Shown here one piece after another: positions 16,278-22,507 of a DNA stretch of 24,553 bases (the stretch's first letter is position 1; every line of letters starts with the position of its first letter). Both the position numbers and the translations under genes were made by a program. Under the pieces are notes generated by a model. That model had not been told where the DNA came from and searched no databases. It worked only from the letters and a program-made list of their open reading frames with translations. Source of the DNA: a virus; IMG/VR virus record IMGVR_UViG_3300021138_000164, positions 1 to 24,553 of that record; one strand, 5' to 3'.

Positions 16278-16649
16278 ATGGCACCTTCCCCGAAAAAGCT
16301 CGTAGACAAGGCATCCGATGATGCCTGGGACGAGATATTCAATAGTTTAACCATAGAGAATGAACCACCAATCCGCTATATCAAGAATGTGATCATCCAA
16401 ACCAAGGATGGATCAGTGATAAAGGTCAGCGGTAAGAATTTTGCTGAGATAATCGAACAGGAGCGAGAGCTAAGTCCCGAAGACAGTGAGATACGCAGCT
16501 GCAAGATGAGCATTAACTTTCCAAGGCTACGTGCTGATGTTGATGCATGGGCTGCTGATCTATTAACAACGTTAAACACAGCTGATAGATTCAAGGTTTC
16601 GGTTAAAGCCAAACGCAAACCAGCAGCTAAAAAATCCAAGCAAGATTGA
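16278..16649 (+). CDS. Conserved phage protein of unknown function (123 aa), basic C terminus
   Basis: Two starts are possible. ATG 16218 has AAAGGA 9 bases upstream and would give 143 residues. ATG 16278 has AGGGAT 7 bases upstream and lies just downstream of the CATAAATA late promoter. I prefer 16278, because transcripts from that promoter would lack the first start and the recognisable family sequence begins there (KKLVDKASDDAWDEIFNSL). The core ENEPPIRYIKN, KDGSVIKVSGKNFAEII and SCKMSINFPRLRADV is familiar from T4-like aquatic phages, where it has no known function. The last 15 residues are strongly basic (KAKRKPAAKKSK), which suggests nucleic-acid contact. Confidence 0.7.
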   Translation: MAPSPKKLVDKASDDAWDEIFNSLTIENEPPIRYIKNVIIQTKDGSVIKVSGKNFAEIIEQERELSPEDSEIRSCKMSINFPRLRADVDAWAADLLTTLNTADRFKVSVKAKRKPAAKKSKQD

Positions 16650-16680
16650 CTCTGCTGCCTGCTAACGGTCATACTGTTGC

Positions 16681-17337
16681 ATGACAGTAAAACTCATAGC
16701 CATATCAAAACCCACCATTGACGAGTGTGCCACAGCAGAAGAATTGGTGGCATATTGTGCCAGGGTATCAAACCCAGCCAATCAAAACAACCACGGTACC
16801 AGCGCAAAGCTAATACGATACCTCATCAACAACGCACATTGGTCTCCTCTAGAGATGGTCCACATGACCATGGAGATCAACACCACCAGGGACATAGCAC
16901 GGCAGATACTGCGGCATCGCAGCTTCAGCTTCCAAGAGTTCAGCCAGCGCTATGCTGATCCAACCAAGTCACTGGGATTTGTGACCAGAGAAGCACGCCT
17001 GCAGGATGCCAAGAACCGTCAGAACAGCATTGAGATCAATGATGCCGAACTACAACAGTTGTGGACTGGCATGCAGGCTATGGCCATAGAAGATGCCAAG
17101 CGTCAGTATGCCAAGGCCATCAACATGGGTATTGCCAAGGAACAGGCCCGTGCTCTGCTGCCAGAAGGGCTCACTGAAAGCAGGATATACATGGCAGGTA
17201 ACCTTCGCAGCTGGGTACATTACTGCGAACTACGCCGTGCTAACGGCACACAGAAGGAGCATCGCGAGATAGCAGATGCATGCTGGGACATAGTTACACA
17301 ACAATTTCCCATGCTAGGAGAACACGATGAAACCTAA
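16681..17337 (+). CDS. thyX: FAD-dependent thymidylate synthase ThyX
   Basis: This 218-residue protein, normal length for ThyX, carries the defining motif RHRxxSxxxxSxR as R78-H79-R80 ... S83 ... S88-Q-R90-Y91 (LRHRSFSFQEFSQRY). HWSPLEMVHMTMEI before it and AGNLRSWVHYCELRRANGTQ near the C terminus are also typical of the family. ThyX makes dTMP from dUMP using methylenetetrahydrofolate, with FAD and NADPH, as a homotetramer, and phages carry it to supply DNA synthesis. No clear ribosome binding site precedes ATG 16681 and the 31-base gap holds nothing else obvious, so translation may depend on the upstream gene. Its end overlaps the P-loop kinase gene by 11 bases. Confidence 0.95.
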   Translation: MTVKLIAISKPTIDECATAEELVAYCARVSNPANQNNHGTSAKLIRYLINNAHWSPLEMVHMTMEINTTRDIARQILRHRSFSFQEFSQRYADPTKSLGFVTREARLQDAKNRQNSIEINDAELQQLWTGMQAMAIEDAKRQYAKAINMGIAKEQARALLPEGLTESRIYMAGNLRSWVHYCELRRANGTQKEHREIADACWDIVTQQFPMLGEHDET

Positions 17338-17809
17338 CAAGAAGATACTGATCATGGGGCTGCCGGGCGCCGGCAAGACCATGTTGGCCAGAGCCTTGAG
17401 AACCAAGCTCAAGGCTGTGCATTGGAATGCAGATGATGTGCGTGCGCAGATCAACAAGGATCTGGGATTCACTGAAGCTGATAGGATAGAACAGGCCCGC
17501 CGCATGGGATGGCTATGCGACAAGGCCGTGGAAGCAGGACATTGGACAATAGCAGATTTTATCTGTCCAACTCCTGCTACAAGGGCAGCGTTTGGACCAG
17601 CTACTGTGATCTGGGTAGATACGATAAAGGAAGGTCGTTTTGCAGATACCAACAAGATGTTTGTGCCACCTGAACCCGGACAGTATGCCTACCGCGTGGA
17701 CACACAGGACGCAGACTTCTGGGCCAAGTACATCTGGGAACAGCTTGACCTTGATGATAAGCCCAGTTGGATCAAGGCAATGCTATATGGATGGAGGAAC
17801 GGCGGATGA
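17327..17809 (+). CDS. P-loop kinase resembling adenylylsulfate (APS) kinase
   Basis: ATG 17327 has AGGAG 6 bases upstream, inside the end of thyX. The 160-residue protein has a Walker A loop GLPGAGKT at residues 11-18. It then has HWNADDVR, where APS kinases have DGDNVR, followed by NKDLGFTEADRIEQARRMG and AGHWTIADFICPTPATR, which closely follow the APS kinase pattern (KDLGF..EDR.E..RR..; FISP...R). APS kinase converts APS and ATP to PAPS, the sulfate donor, but phage relatives with this weaker match may phosphorylate other small molecules. It is joined by an ATGA overlap to a nucleotidyltransferase, which suggests a two-step activation of one substrate. Kinase fold secure, substrate not. 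Confidence 0.78.
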   Translation: MKPNKKILIMGLPGAGKTMLARALRTKLKAVHWNADDVRAQINKDLGFTEADRIEQARRMGWLCDKAVEAGHWTIADFICPTPATRAAFGPATVIWVDTIKEGRFADTNKMFVPPEPGQYAYRVDTQDADFWAKYIWEQLDLDDKPSWIKAMLYGWRNGG

Positions 17810-18177
17810 GAAAGAAGTGGGAAAATAACAAGCCAACTACGCAACTTTTGGGCCGTTGGCAACCTTGGCACGATGGTCATTTTGCGCTGTTTGAGCGAGC
17901 AGTGGCCAAGACAGGTCAGGTTGCTATCATGGTCAGAGACACGGGTGGCACTGACGATAAGAATCCATTCTACTATGATGTGGTGCGTGACAGGATCATC
18001 ACAGAGCTTGGCAAGAAGGGTTACATGCACGGTGACGAGTATGTGGTCATGCTAGTGCCTAACATCGTTAACGTGACATATGGCCGTGATGTGGGTTATG
18101 TTATCGAGCAAGAAGTTTTTGATGCAGATATACATGCCATATCTGCCACACAGATTCGCAAGGAAATGGGTCTTTAA
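17806..18177 (+). CDS. HxGH nucleotidyltransferase (cytidylyltransferase-like)
   Basis: The start is taken as ATG 17806, which forms ATGA with the kinase gene's stop and has GGAGG at 17793-17797, 8 bases upstream. The frame is open further up but without signals. The 123-residue protein has LLGRWQPWHDGHFALFERA, with H22-D-G-H25 as the nucleotide-binding HxGH, and ISATQIRKE at 112-120, the ISxTxIR signature that closes the active site. This is the small alpha/beta cytidylyltransferase/NMN-adenylyltransferase fold, which transfers NMP to a phosphorylated substrate. With the adjacent kinase it could activate a sugar, alcohol or cofactor. It converges on glutaredoxin, the two stop codons sharing TTAA. 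Confidence 0.82.
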   Translation: MRKKWENNKPTTQLLGRWQPWHDGHFALFERAVAKTGQVAIMVRDTGGTDDKNPFYYDVVRDRIITELGKKGYMHGDEYVVMLVPNIVNVTYGRDVGYVIEQEVFDADIHAISATQIRKEMGL

Positions 18178-18479
18178 TTGCTGTTAAACAGAGTTTCTAA
18201 CTCTCCTGCTAGGTACATCTCGCTGACTATGTCACAACCTCCGATGAACTCACTCTTGACATAAAGTTGTGGTATGGTGGCCCAATTAGAGAATAGTTTG
18301 ATGTTAGTTCGTAGCTCATCGTCTTCTAACACGTTGATATCCGTGTAGTCAACGCCCAGCTTACCAAGTATGTGTACAACCTTGGCACTGAAACCGCACT
18401 GTGGAAAATCTTTGGTGCCTTTCATGAACAGCACCGTGTTTGTGCTGTTCACTAGGTTGCGTATCTGTTCCTGCGTCAT
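18174..18479 (-). CDS. Monothiol glutaredoxin (Grx4/GrxD family)
   Basis: This 101-residue protein has the single-cysteine active site C28-G-F-S31 preceded by VLFMKGTKDFPQ, and later SNWATIPQLYVKSEFIGGCDIV. These are the near-invariant signatures of the monothiol CGFS glutaredoxins, including the TIP loop with cis-Pro and the GG-C-D glutathione site. CGFS glutaredoxins bind and transfer [2Fe-2S] clusters and have little thiol reductase activity. That fits a phage that also encodes two radical SAM iron-sulfur proteins, although this link is inference. It overlaps the upstream minus-strand gene by ATGA. Confidence 0.95.
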   Translation of the reverse strand: MTQEQIRNLVNSTNTVLFMKGTKDFPQCGFSAKVVHILGKLGVDYTDINVLEDDELRTNIKLFSNWATIPQLYVKSEFIGGCDIVSEMYLAGELETLFNSN

Positions 18480-19189
18480 TTCTTAGCAGCTGTCTTCTTG
18501 GCTGCAGGCTTCTTGGCAGTGGCCTTGGGTGCTGCCTTCTTGGCCACAGGTGCCGCAACGTTTTCTTCCAACCATGAACTGCTCTTGGCCTTGGCCTTGT
18601 GTCCAGGATTGAGAGTGGGATCAATTGCGTAGGCCTGTGCGCGGCGTGCTGTGGCATCAGCTTCGAGCATCTCTGCCATGCGTATGAGATCACGTGCTTC
18701 CTGCGCCTTGCCGTCAGCGGTGGTGCCTTCCATGTTGCTCTGATGCACGTTGAACTTGCCCATCTCAGCAATAACCTGTGCACGAGTCACTGGATCTAGA
18801 TCATTGAGATCTGGCGGAGTGCTGTCGTCAACTTGTTTCATAGCAGCCAGTATCTGGCGCAGCGGAAATTTCATGCCGCGTGCAGGCGTCATGTGGACCA
18901 GATCCACAGGCACCTTGTCCAAGCGCTGAGCAGCATGCAGCTTCTGCAGCATGGTAGCACCAGTGCCATCCGGAGCAGGACGTCGACCCAGCAGCTCGCC
19001 TAGGTCCTTGCTCTGCTGACCTTCCACGCTCTCCACGATCTTGCGCAGTGCTTCGTTGTACTGATCAGGCAGTGCATCTGTGTCTATTACCAATGCATGC
19101 TCGTCATCACCCGGTAGGCTCATGAACACTACCACTACCTGCTTGCCAGTGTTTTCCATCTGGCCTATGTGTTTCATCATCTCAGCCAT
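18476..19189 (-). CDS. Unknown phage protein (237 aa) with histone H1-like Lys/Ala tail
   Basis: The frame is open to 19258, but ATG at 19189 is preferred: it overlaps the upstream gene's stop by 8 bases (ATGGCTGA) and begins MAEMMKHIGQMENTGKQ. The first half includes a hydrophobic strand (QVVVVFMSLPGDDEHALVIDTD) and a helical segment (YNEALRKIVESVEGQQ). The middle, about 80-190, is helical and charged (VTRAQVIAEMGKFNVHQSNMEG, RDLIRMAEMLEADATARRAQA; each is quoted in part as RAQVIAEMGKF and RDLIRMAEMLEAD). Residues 215-237 are almost only Ala, Lys, Pro and Thr (VAKKAAPKATAKKPAAKK), as in histone H1 and bacterial histone-like tails. I know similar proteins from aquatic phages as hypothetical. 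DNA binding by the tail is an inference. Confidence 0.72.
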   Translation of the reverse strand: MAEMMKHIGQMENTGKQVVVVFMSLPGDDEHALVIDTDALPDQYNEALRKIVESVEGQQSKDLGELLGRRPAPDGTGATMLQKLHAAQRLDKVPVDLVHMTPARGMKFPLRQILAAMKQVDDSTPPDLNDLDPVTRAQVIAEMGKFNVHQSNMEGTTADGKAQEARDLIRMAEMLEADATARRAQAYAIDPTLNPGHKAKAKSSSWLEENVAAPVAKKAAPKATAKKPAAKKTAAKK

Positions 19190-19421
19190 TGGTGATCCCG
19201 TCGTCTGGTGCAGCATTTGCCTGTGGTTGATCTGCGGTCTGTTGTGCTGCTGCAGCATCTACAAATTTCTTAAATTTGTTATAGAGCTGCCCAACTGGTT
19301 CTAATTCAGCACCGCGGAACGCACCGCGGCTGCTGGCGAGATCCAACACTACCAGGATGTTCTGTAGATCTGCGAGGTTAATGGTGCTATCCGCTTGCGG
19401 CTGTGTGGGTTGATCGTTCAT
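19182..19421 (-). CDS. Small phage protein of unknown function (79 aa)
   Basis: The start is set by a consensus ribosome binding site AAGGAGG (plus strand 19429-19435), 7 bases before ATG 19421; an in-frame ATG at 19442 lies upstream of that site and is rejected. The N-terminal part is polar and Gln/Pro-rich (MNDQPTQPQADS). The core INLADLQNILVVLDLASSRGAFRGAELEPVGQLYNKFKKFV looks like two amphipathic helices with a RGAFRGAE turn (quoted in short: LADLQNILVVLDLASSRG and AELEPVGQLYNKF). The C-terminal part is Ala/Gln-rich. I recall this core in aquatic T4-like phages, without known function. It is followed, with an 8-base overlap, by the Lys/Ala-tail gene. Confidence 0.75.
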   Translation of the reverse strand: MNDQPTQPQADSTINLADLQNILVVLDLASSRGAFRGAELEPVGQLYNKFKKFVDAAAAQQTADQPQANAAPDDGITNG

Positions 19422-19428
19422 AATATTG

Positions 19429-19435
19429 CCTCCTT
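19429..19435 (-). promoter_or_regulatory. Consensus ribosome binding site AAGGAGG setting start 19421
   Basis: AAGGAGG on the minus strand, 7 bases before ATG 19421. It is the strongest such site in the window and points to high translation of the 79-aa gene. Confidence 0.75.
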
Positions 19436-19454
19436 GATACATAGCGTCATGTTT

Positions 19455-19482
19455 ATATTAACCACAAGAAGAGCCATGTCAA
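19455..19482 (-). promoter_or_regulatory. Candidate sigma70 promoter, also near-match to late octamer
   Basis: On the minus strand, TTGACA (perfect -35, 19482-19477) is followed after 16 bases by TAATAT (19460-19455). The bases TATAAACA that overlap the -10 also differ from the late octamer TATAAATA at only one position. The site could therefore serve the 79-aa/237-aa/glutaredoxin genes early, late or both. Confidence 0.5.
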
Positions 19483-19503
19483 ATATAAATTTTCAAAGAT
19501 TGG

Positions 19504-19689
19504 CTAGGTAAAGCTGTACCAGATGCGCACTACAGTAGCTGATAAGGTACCAAAACTAGTGAGAAATGCTGTGGTACTCAATGTTAAATCATTGTGCATG
19601 CTCTCACAGTACAGTCCGATAGATCCCGCGATTACGAAGATTCCGAACAATATTACTGGTAGACAGATGCGTGTAAGCATGTGAACCAT
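19504..19689 (-). CDS. Small predicted membrane protein (61 aa)
   Basis: It begins at ATG 19689, with GGAG 11 bases upstream on the minus strand and an exact TATAAATA late promoter about 40 bases upstream. Residues 5-27 (LTRICLPVILFGIFVIAGSIG) form a clear transmembrane helix. Residues about 36-57 (LSTTAFLTSFGTLSATVVRI) could form a second, less hydrophobic one, joined by the polar loop YCESMHNDL. Size, two helices and late control would suit a holin, antiholin or other envelope-acting phage protein, but no family match is recognised and no lysis gene lies beside it. There is an 82-base gap to the next minus-strand gene, so it has its own transcription signals on both sides. Confidence 0.6.
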   Translation of the reverse strand: MVHMLTRICLPVILFGIFVIAGSIGLYCESMHNDLTLSTTAFLTSFGTLSATVVRIWYSFT

Positions 19690-19726
19690 GATAATCGTAT
19701 CTCCGATTCAGTTATATAAGCCAAAC

Positions 19727-19734
19727 TATTTATA
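19727..19734 (-). promoter_or_regulatory. Exact T4-type late promoter TATAAATA
   Basis: On the minus strand the octamer TATAAATA followed by GT matches the T4 late-promoter consensus exactly. Initiation about 7 bases on, near 19720, leaves a roughly 30-base leader to the ATG of the small membrane protein at 19689. Confidence 0.7.
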
Positions 19735-19740
19735 ATATAT

Positions 19741-19748
19741 TATAAAGA
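19741..19748 (+). promoter_or_regulatory. Candidate late-type promoter TATAAAGA, divergent partner
   Basis: TATAAAGA differs from the late octamer at one base and lies 23 bases before ATG 19771. It faces away from the exact late promoter at 19727-19734 in an AT-rich 81-base gap. The same stretch also holds TATAAT at 19731-19736, without a convincing -35, so the type of promoter is unsure. Confidence 0.4.
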
Positions 19749-19770
19749 CAGATGCATTGGGGCTTATTTG

Positions 19771-20883
19771 ATGTTACCACAGACCAGATATGAATACAAT
19801 CACTGGACTTATGTGAGCGGTCCGACACCGCAGTTGCACACCTGGCGGCCATATATGGAGCTTATTGAGCAAGAAAATCTGCACGTTGGCAAGCATTTTT
19901 TTATACATTGCATTAATCAACATCCTATAAATCACATCTATGACGGGTTTCCTTGGGATATGTTTGCCGAAACCTGCGCTAACAATCGGGATAAGCAGAT
20001 CATAGTAGTACTGGATGCACATACAGAAGGACCTAGTTGGCAACATATAAAGACCACAGTTGAACGCATGACCGCAGAGTTTGGTATTAATCCTCATTGC
20101 ATAATACAATGGACTGGTAGCGGTGGTGAAGGAGGCGAACCAATACAAGTAGTCTCGGTGATGGATGCATTTAGCATAATCACAGCTGCAGACAAATGCA
20201 CTCCTCAACCTATCAACCATCATTATATTATGTTAGCTCGTATTCCTCGGCCTCATCGCGTGCTGATAGCTGTGGAAATATTGCAGCGAGGATTAGGTGC
20301 CTTTGGTTATCTAAGCTGCGGCAGTGGCAGTCACGGACCTTTAGTCAGCAGCGACTTTGCTGATCTGGTTCCAGCTGATCTCATAGATAGATTTCCACTA
20401 TTATTGCCAGGTGGATATTGGAGCGATAGTTACGGTGAACGCGAACACACTGACAGTGTCACACTGCCAGAGATCACGGGTGCGTTCTGCAATGTGATAG
20501 CGGAAACAAGCCACGATCTCATGTCGCCCAACGTGTGTACAGCATTTATGACAGAAAAGAGCGAGAAATGTTTCTTGCTTGAACAGGTACCTATATGGGT
20601 AGCAGCTACTGGGCAAGCCAAGCTGGCCAGAGAATGGGGCTTTGATCTCTTTGACGATCTGATAGATCACAGCTATGATCTTGAACCAGATGGTCGGCTG
20701 CGTATCAAAATGGCAGCCGACCAGCTAGAAAAACTATGTGCTCAAAGCATAGGGCAGCTACAGGAATTCAAACGATTGAACCAACAACGATTTACAGCAA
20801 ACAGAGAGCTGTGTTTCTATCTGAGAAAGAATCATCACGATATACAGTATGAAAAATTCAAAGGTTGTGTAAATGCTGTCTGA
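19771..20883 (+). CDS. Putative glycosyltransferase-like phage protein (370 aa)
   Basis: The start is taken as ATG 19771; a TTG just before it is possible. The N-terminal half has short hydrophobic strands (HFFIHCINQH, DKQIIVVLDAH) as in a Rossmann-like domain and an odd GSGGEGGEP loop near residue 115. Near residues 261-300 is FMTEKSEKCFLLEQVPIWVAATG, then LAREWGFDLFDDLIDHSYD (each under 25 residues, quoted as TEKSEKCFL, VPIWVA, GFDLFDDLIDHSYD). This TEKxxK ... P ... G ... GF..F...ID.SYD pattern recurs in phage proteins that resemble GT-B/fucosyltransferase C-terminal donor domains. Family name is uncertain. It overlaps the next gene by 11 bases. Confidence 0.5.
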   Translation: MLPQTRYEYNHWTYVSGPTPQLHTWRPYMELIEQENLHVGKHFFIHCINQHPINHIYDGFPWDMFAETCANNRDKQIIVVLDAHTEGPSWQHIKTTVERMTAEFGINPHCIIQWTGSGGEGGEPIQVVSVMDAFSIITAADKCTPQPINHHYIMLARIPRPHRVLIAVEILQRGLGAFGYLSCGSGSHGPLVSSDFADLVPADLIDRFPLLLPGGYWSDSYGEREHTDSVTLPEITGAFCNVIAETSHDLMSPNVCTAFMTEKSEKCFLLEQVPIWVAATGQAKLAREWGFDLFDDLIDHSYDLEPDGRLRIKMAADQLEKLCAQSIGQLQEFKRLNQQRFTANRELCFYLRKNHHDIQYEKFKGCVNAV

Positions 20884-21226
20884 CGTAGAACGCCTTGCTA
20901 GAAATAGATTATTAGACTATCTTGCATTCAAGAAGATACCTATACCAACAGGTGATATCGTACATTCTGATCTCAATAGACTGGGATTTGATATCATAGA
21001 TTGGGGTACATTGATAGGTGAGATACAGTGTGATTGCCTCATGATGCTTGATTGGGATCAACAAAATATGTCATTTAATACTCTAGCTGATGTAATACAA
21101 GAGCTTATCCATGGACAGCCATTTGAGTTTTCGATAGACATACATCATGCTATGCATCAAGACATGCCAGTAGAAGATCAGGTGCAGCATATGAAAACAG
21201 CAATGGAACTGATATGGCCACGATAG
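20873..21226 (+). CDS. Unknown small protein (117 aa), faint acyl-carrier-protein resemblance
   Basis: It starts 11 bases inside the preceding gene and ends 13 bases inside the next. The helical layout LARNRLLDYLAFK, DLNRLGFDIIDWGTLIGEI, then SFNTLADVIQELIHG resembles the spacing of an acyl carrier protein (DxxLxxLGxDSLDxxxLxxxI ... TxxDVIxxI). However, the Ser that carries phosphopantetheine is replaced by Ile41 (FDIID instead of xDSLD), so it could not be charged in the usual way. The C-terminal 35 residues (HHAMHQDMPVEDQVQHMK) are extra. It may be an unrelated helical protein. It is the middle gene of a three-gene coupled unit. Confidence 0.6.
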   Translation: MLSDVERLARNRLLDYLAFKKIPIPTGDIVHSDLNRLGFDIIDWGTLIGEIQCDCLMMLDWDQQNMSFNTLADVIQELIHGQPFEFSIDIHHAMHQDMPVEDQVQHMKTAMELIWPR

Positions 21227-21975
21227 AAGAAACGCTGCCCCTCATTACATTTGTCTGCTACGTTGGCGGAACCAGTGGACAACAGATCATCAATACCTTG
21301 CAAGAGTCTAAAGCATTTGCTAGATACGACAGCATTGACATCAGTGACACCGGTGCCAGGTATAGGTTTCCATACTGGCCATTCACAGAGAAACAATATC
21401 TAACGAGATTGCCCAGGCAAGATATCACCGAAATCAGTCCGGGCCCAACTCAGTTCATACACACTGAAGAAAATAGGCAATGGCTGCGAGCTCAAAGCTG
21501 GGATTATTTCACCAAGCGTTGGAATGACAGTGCACTATTAGATCTAGATGAAGTAGTGGCTGAAAAACAACAGTTACTATTCCATACGCACCTAGACAAC
21601 AAACTTTTAAATTGGATGTTGCCAGAAGCCAAGAAACTGTTCATGCTAACCAAAAACAGCTATTTTGGTGTGAGGGCAGACGCTGTTAAAAATTCAGAGA
21701 AACATCCAACCGCACCAGACAAATTGCTGCGATACATTGCACAGCGTACTGCATATCATGTGCACTGGAGTCGTGAAGTGGATTTCAATTATCCAAACAG
21801 CAAGACATTTTATTGGTCAGACTTGATCACAGATGACAAGATAGCACATGATAGATGCCTTGCTGATATAATGAAGTGGTATAGTGTAATCATGGATCAA
21901 CAAGAACTAGCAAATGCCTGGAAAGGCACTTGCGAGTATGTATCTGCACAGCGTCAGCTAGGGTTCTTGTTTTGA
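21214..21975 (+). CDS. Possible sulfotransferase-like P-loop protein (253 aa)
   Basis: The N-terminal strand-loop FVCYVGGTSGQQIINTL (residues 13-29) looks like the short P-loop-like 5'-phosphosulfate-binding loop of sulfotransferases, where hydrophobic residues precede G-x-S/T-G and a helix follows. Later strands HTHLDNKLLNWMLPEAKKLFML (read as LLFHTHLDN and KKLFMLTKNS) sit near where the second PAPS-binding segment is expected, and FYWSDLI may be a later core strand. The match is weak and rests on pattern only. It overlaps the upstream gene by 13 bases and converges with a minus-strand gene, overlapping it by 22 bases. Other P-loop or nucleotide-binding folds are possible. Confidence 0.5.
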   Translation: MATIEETLPLITFVCYVGGTSGQQIINTLQESKAFARYDSIDISDTGARYRFPYWPFTEKQYLTRLPRQDITEISPGPTQFIHTEENRQWLRAQSWDYFTKRWNDSALLDLDEVVAEKQQLLFHTHLDNKLLNWMLPEAKKLFMLTKNSYFGVRADAVKNSEKHPTAPDKLLRYIAQRTAYHVHWSREVDFNYPNSKTFYWSDLITDDKIAHDRCLADIMKWYSVIMDQQELANAWKGTCEYVSAQRQLGFLF

Positions 21976-22172
21976 TTTGATTGCAGGGTATTAATGGCAT
22001 CGATTACGATGCTGCGATCCTCTAAATTAAGATCTCGTACGGTCTTGGGCATCTTGGGTGTGCCTAACATGGTTAAGATCTGTCCAATGCGTGCCCAATC
22101 GCAGCTCTGTCGATCATCCTTGAGGTCACCGCTGCGGCTCATCATCTCGCGTCCTAGTTGCTGTGCGTTCAT
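21954..22172 (-). CDS. Small phage protein of unknown function (72 aa)
   Basis: It has AGGAG at plus 22179-22183, 6 bases before ATG 22172, overlapping the stop of the gene upstream. The protein is highly charged and helical (MNAQQLGREMMSRSGDLKDD, then WARIGQILTMLG, then KTVRDLNLEDRSIVIDAINTL). The short stretch between WARIGQ and MLGTPKMPKTV suggests two helices joined by a Pro-containing turn. No family recognised. The coupling to the gene at 22182-22430, and the strong binding site, support a real gene. It converges on the possible sulfotransferase gene with a 22-base overlap. Confidence 0.65.
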   Translation of the reverse strand: MNAQQLGREMMSRSGDLKDDRQSCDWARIGQILTMLGTPKMPKTVRDLNLEDRSIVIDAINTLQSNQNKNPS

Positions 22173-22181
22173 GTGTGTCTC

Positions 22182-22430
22182 CTATTCACTGTGCCTGAGA
22201 TGGAAATCTATGGCGTCTTCGCGGTTATTAAATGCAATCTTCAGCTTGGCTATGTCGGTGGACCAGTGTATCTGATGTATCATTTTGTCTATGTGTGCTG
22301 TGGGATAGTTCAGCTGCAGATGTTGCTCCAGCATGCTCACAGCAAAGCTGTCCTGTGGCATGTCCACGATGACATTGCTGCCGCTGAGCTCAGTGTGCTG
22401 TATCAATCCTTGCCGATTTATATTGTGCAT
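22182..22430 (-). CDS. Small phage protein of unknown function (82 aa)
   Basis: The frame begins at ATG 22430, with only a weak binding site (GATGAA) upstream, and ends 9 bases before the next minus-strand start. The protein has SGSNVIVDMPQDSFAVSMLEQHLQ (in parts: GSNVIVDMPQDSF and SMLEQHL), then HIDKMIHQIHWSTDIAKLKIAF, then NREDAIDFHLRHSE, an alpha/beta pattern with many His and Asp. No known motif. Position between two small minus-strand genes, and its clean fit with the downstream ribosome binding site, argue that it is real. A longer frame on the plus strand here is rejected as a shadow. Confidence 0.55.
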   Translation of the reverse strand: MHNINRQGLIQHTELSGSNVIVDMPQDSFAVSMLEQHLQLNYPTAHIDKMIHQIHWSTDIAKLKIAFNNREDAIDFHLRHSE

Positions 22431-22443
22431 GTGTTCATCTATG

Positions 22444-22450
22444 CTAAATA
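22444..22450 (+). promoter_or_regulatory. Candidate late promoter CTAAATA for the homing endonuclease
   Basis: CTAAATA followed by TAG, 57 bases before ATG 22508. Initiation near 22457 leaves a leader that includes AAAGGAG at 22494-22500. It is the third CTAAATA of the window upstream of a plus-strand gene. Confidence 0.45.
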
Positions 22451-22507
22451 TAGTGTCGATCGCGGTGTATCAGACCCATCGACTCTATTGCTTAAAGGAG
22501 CAACAGC

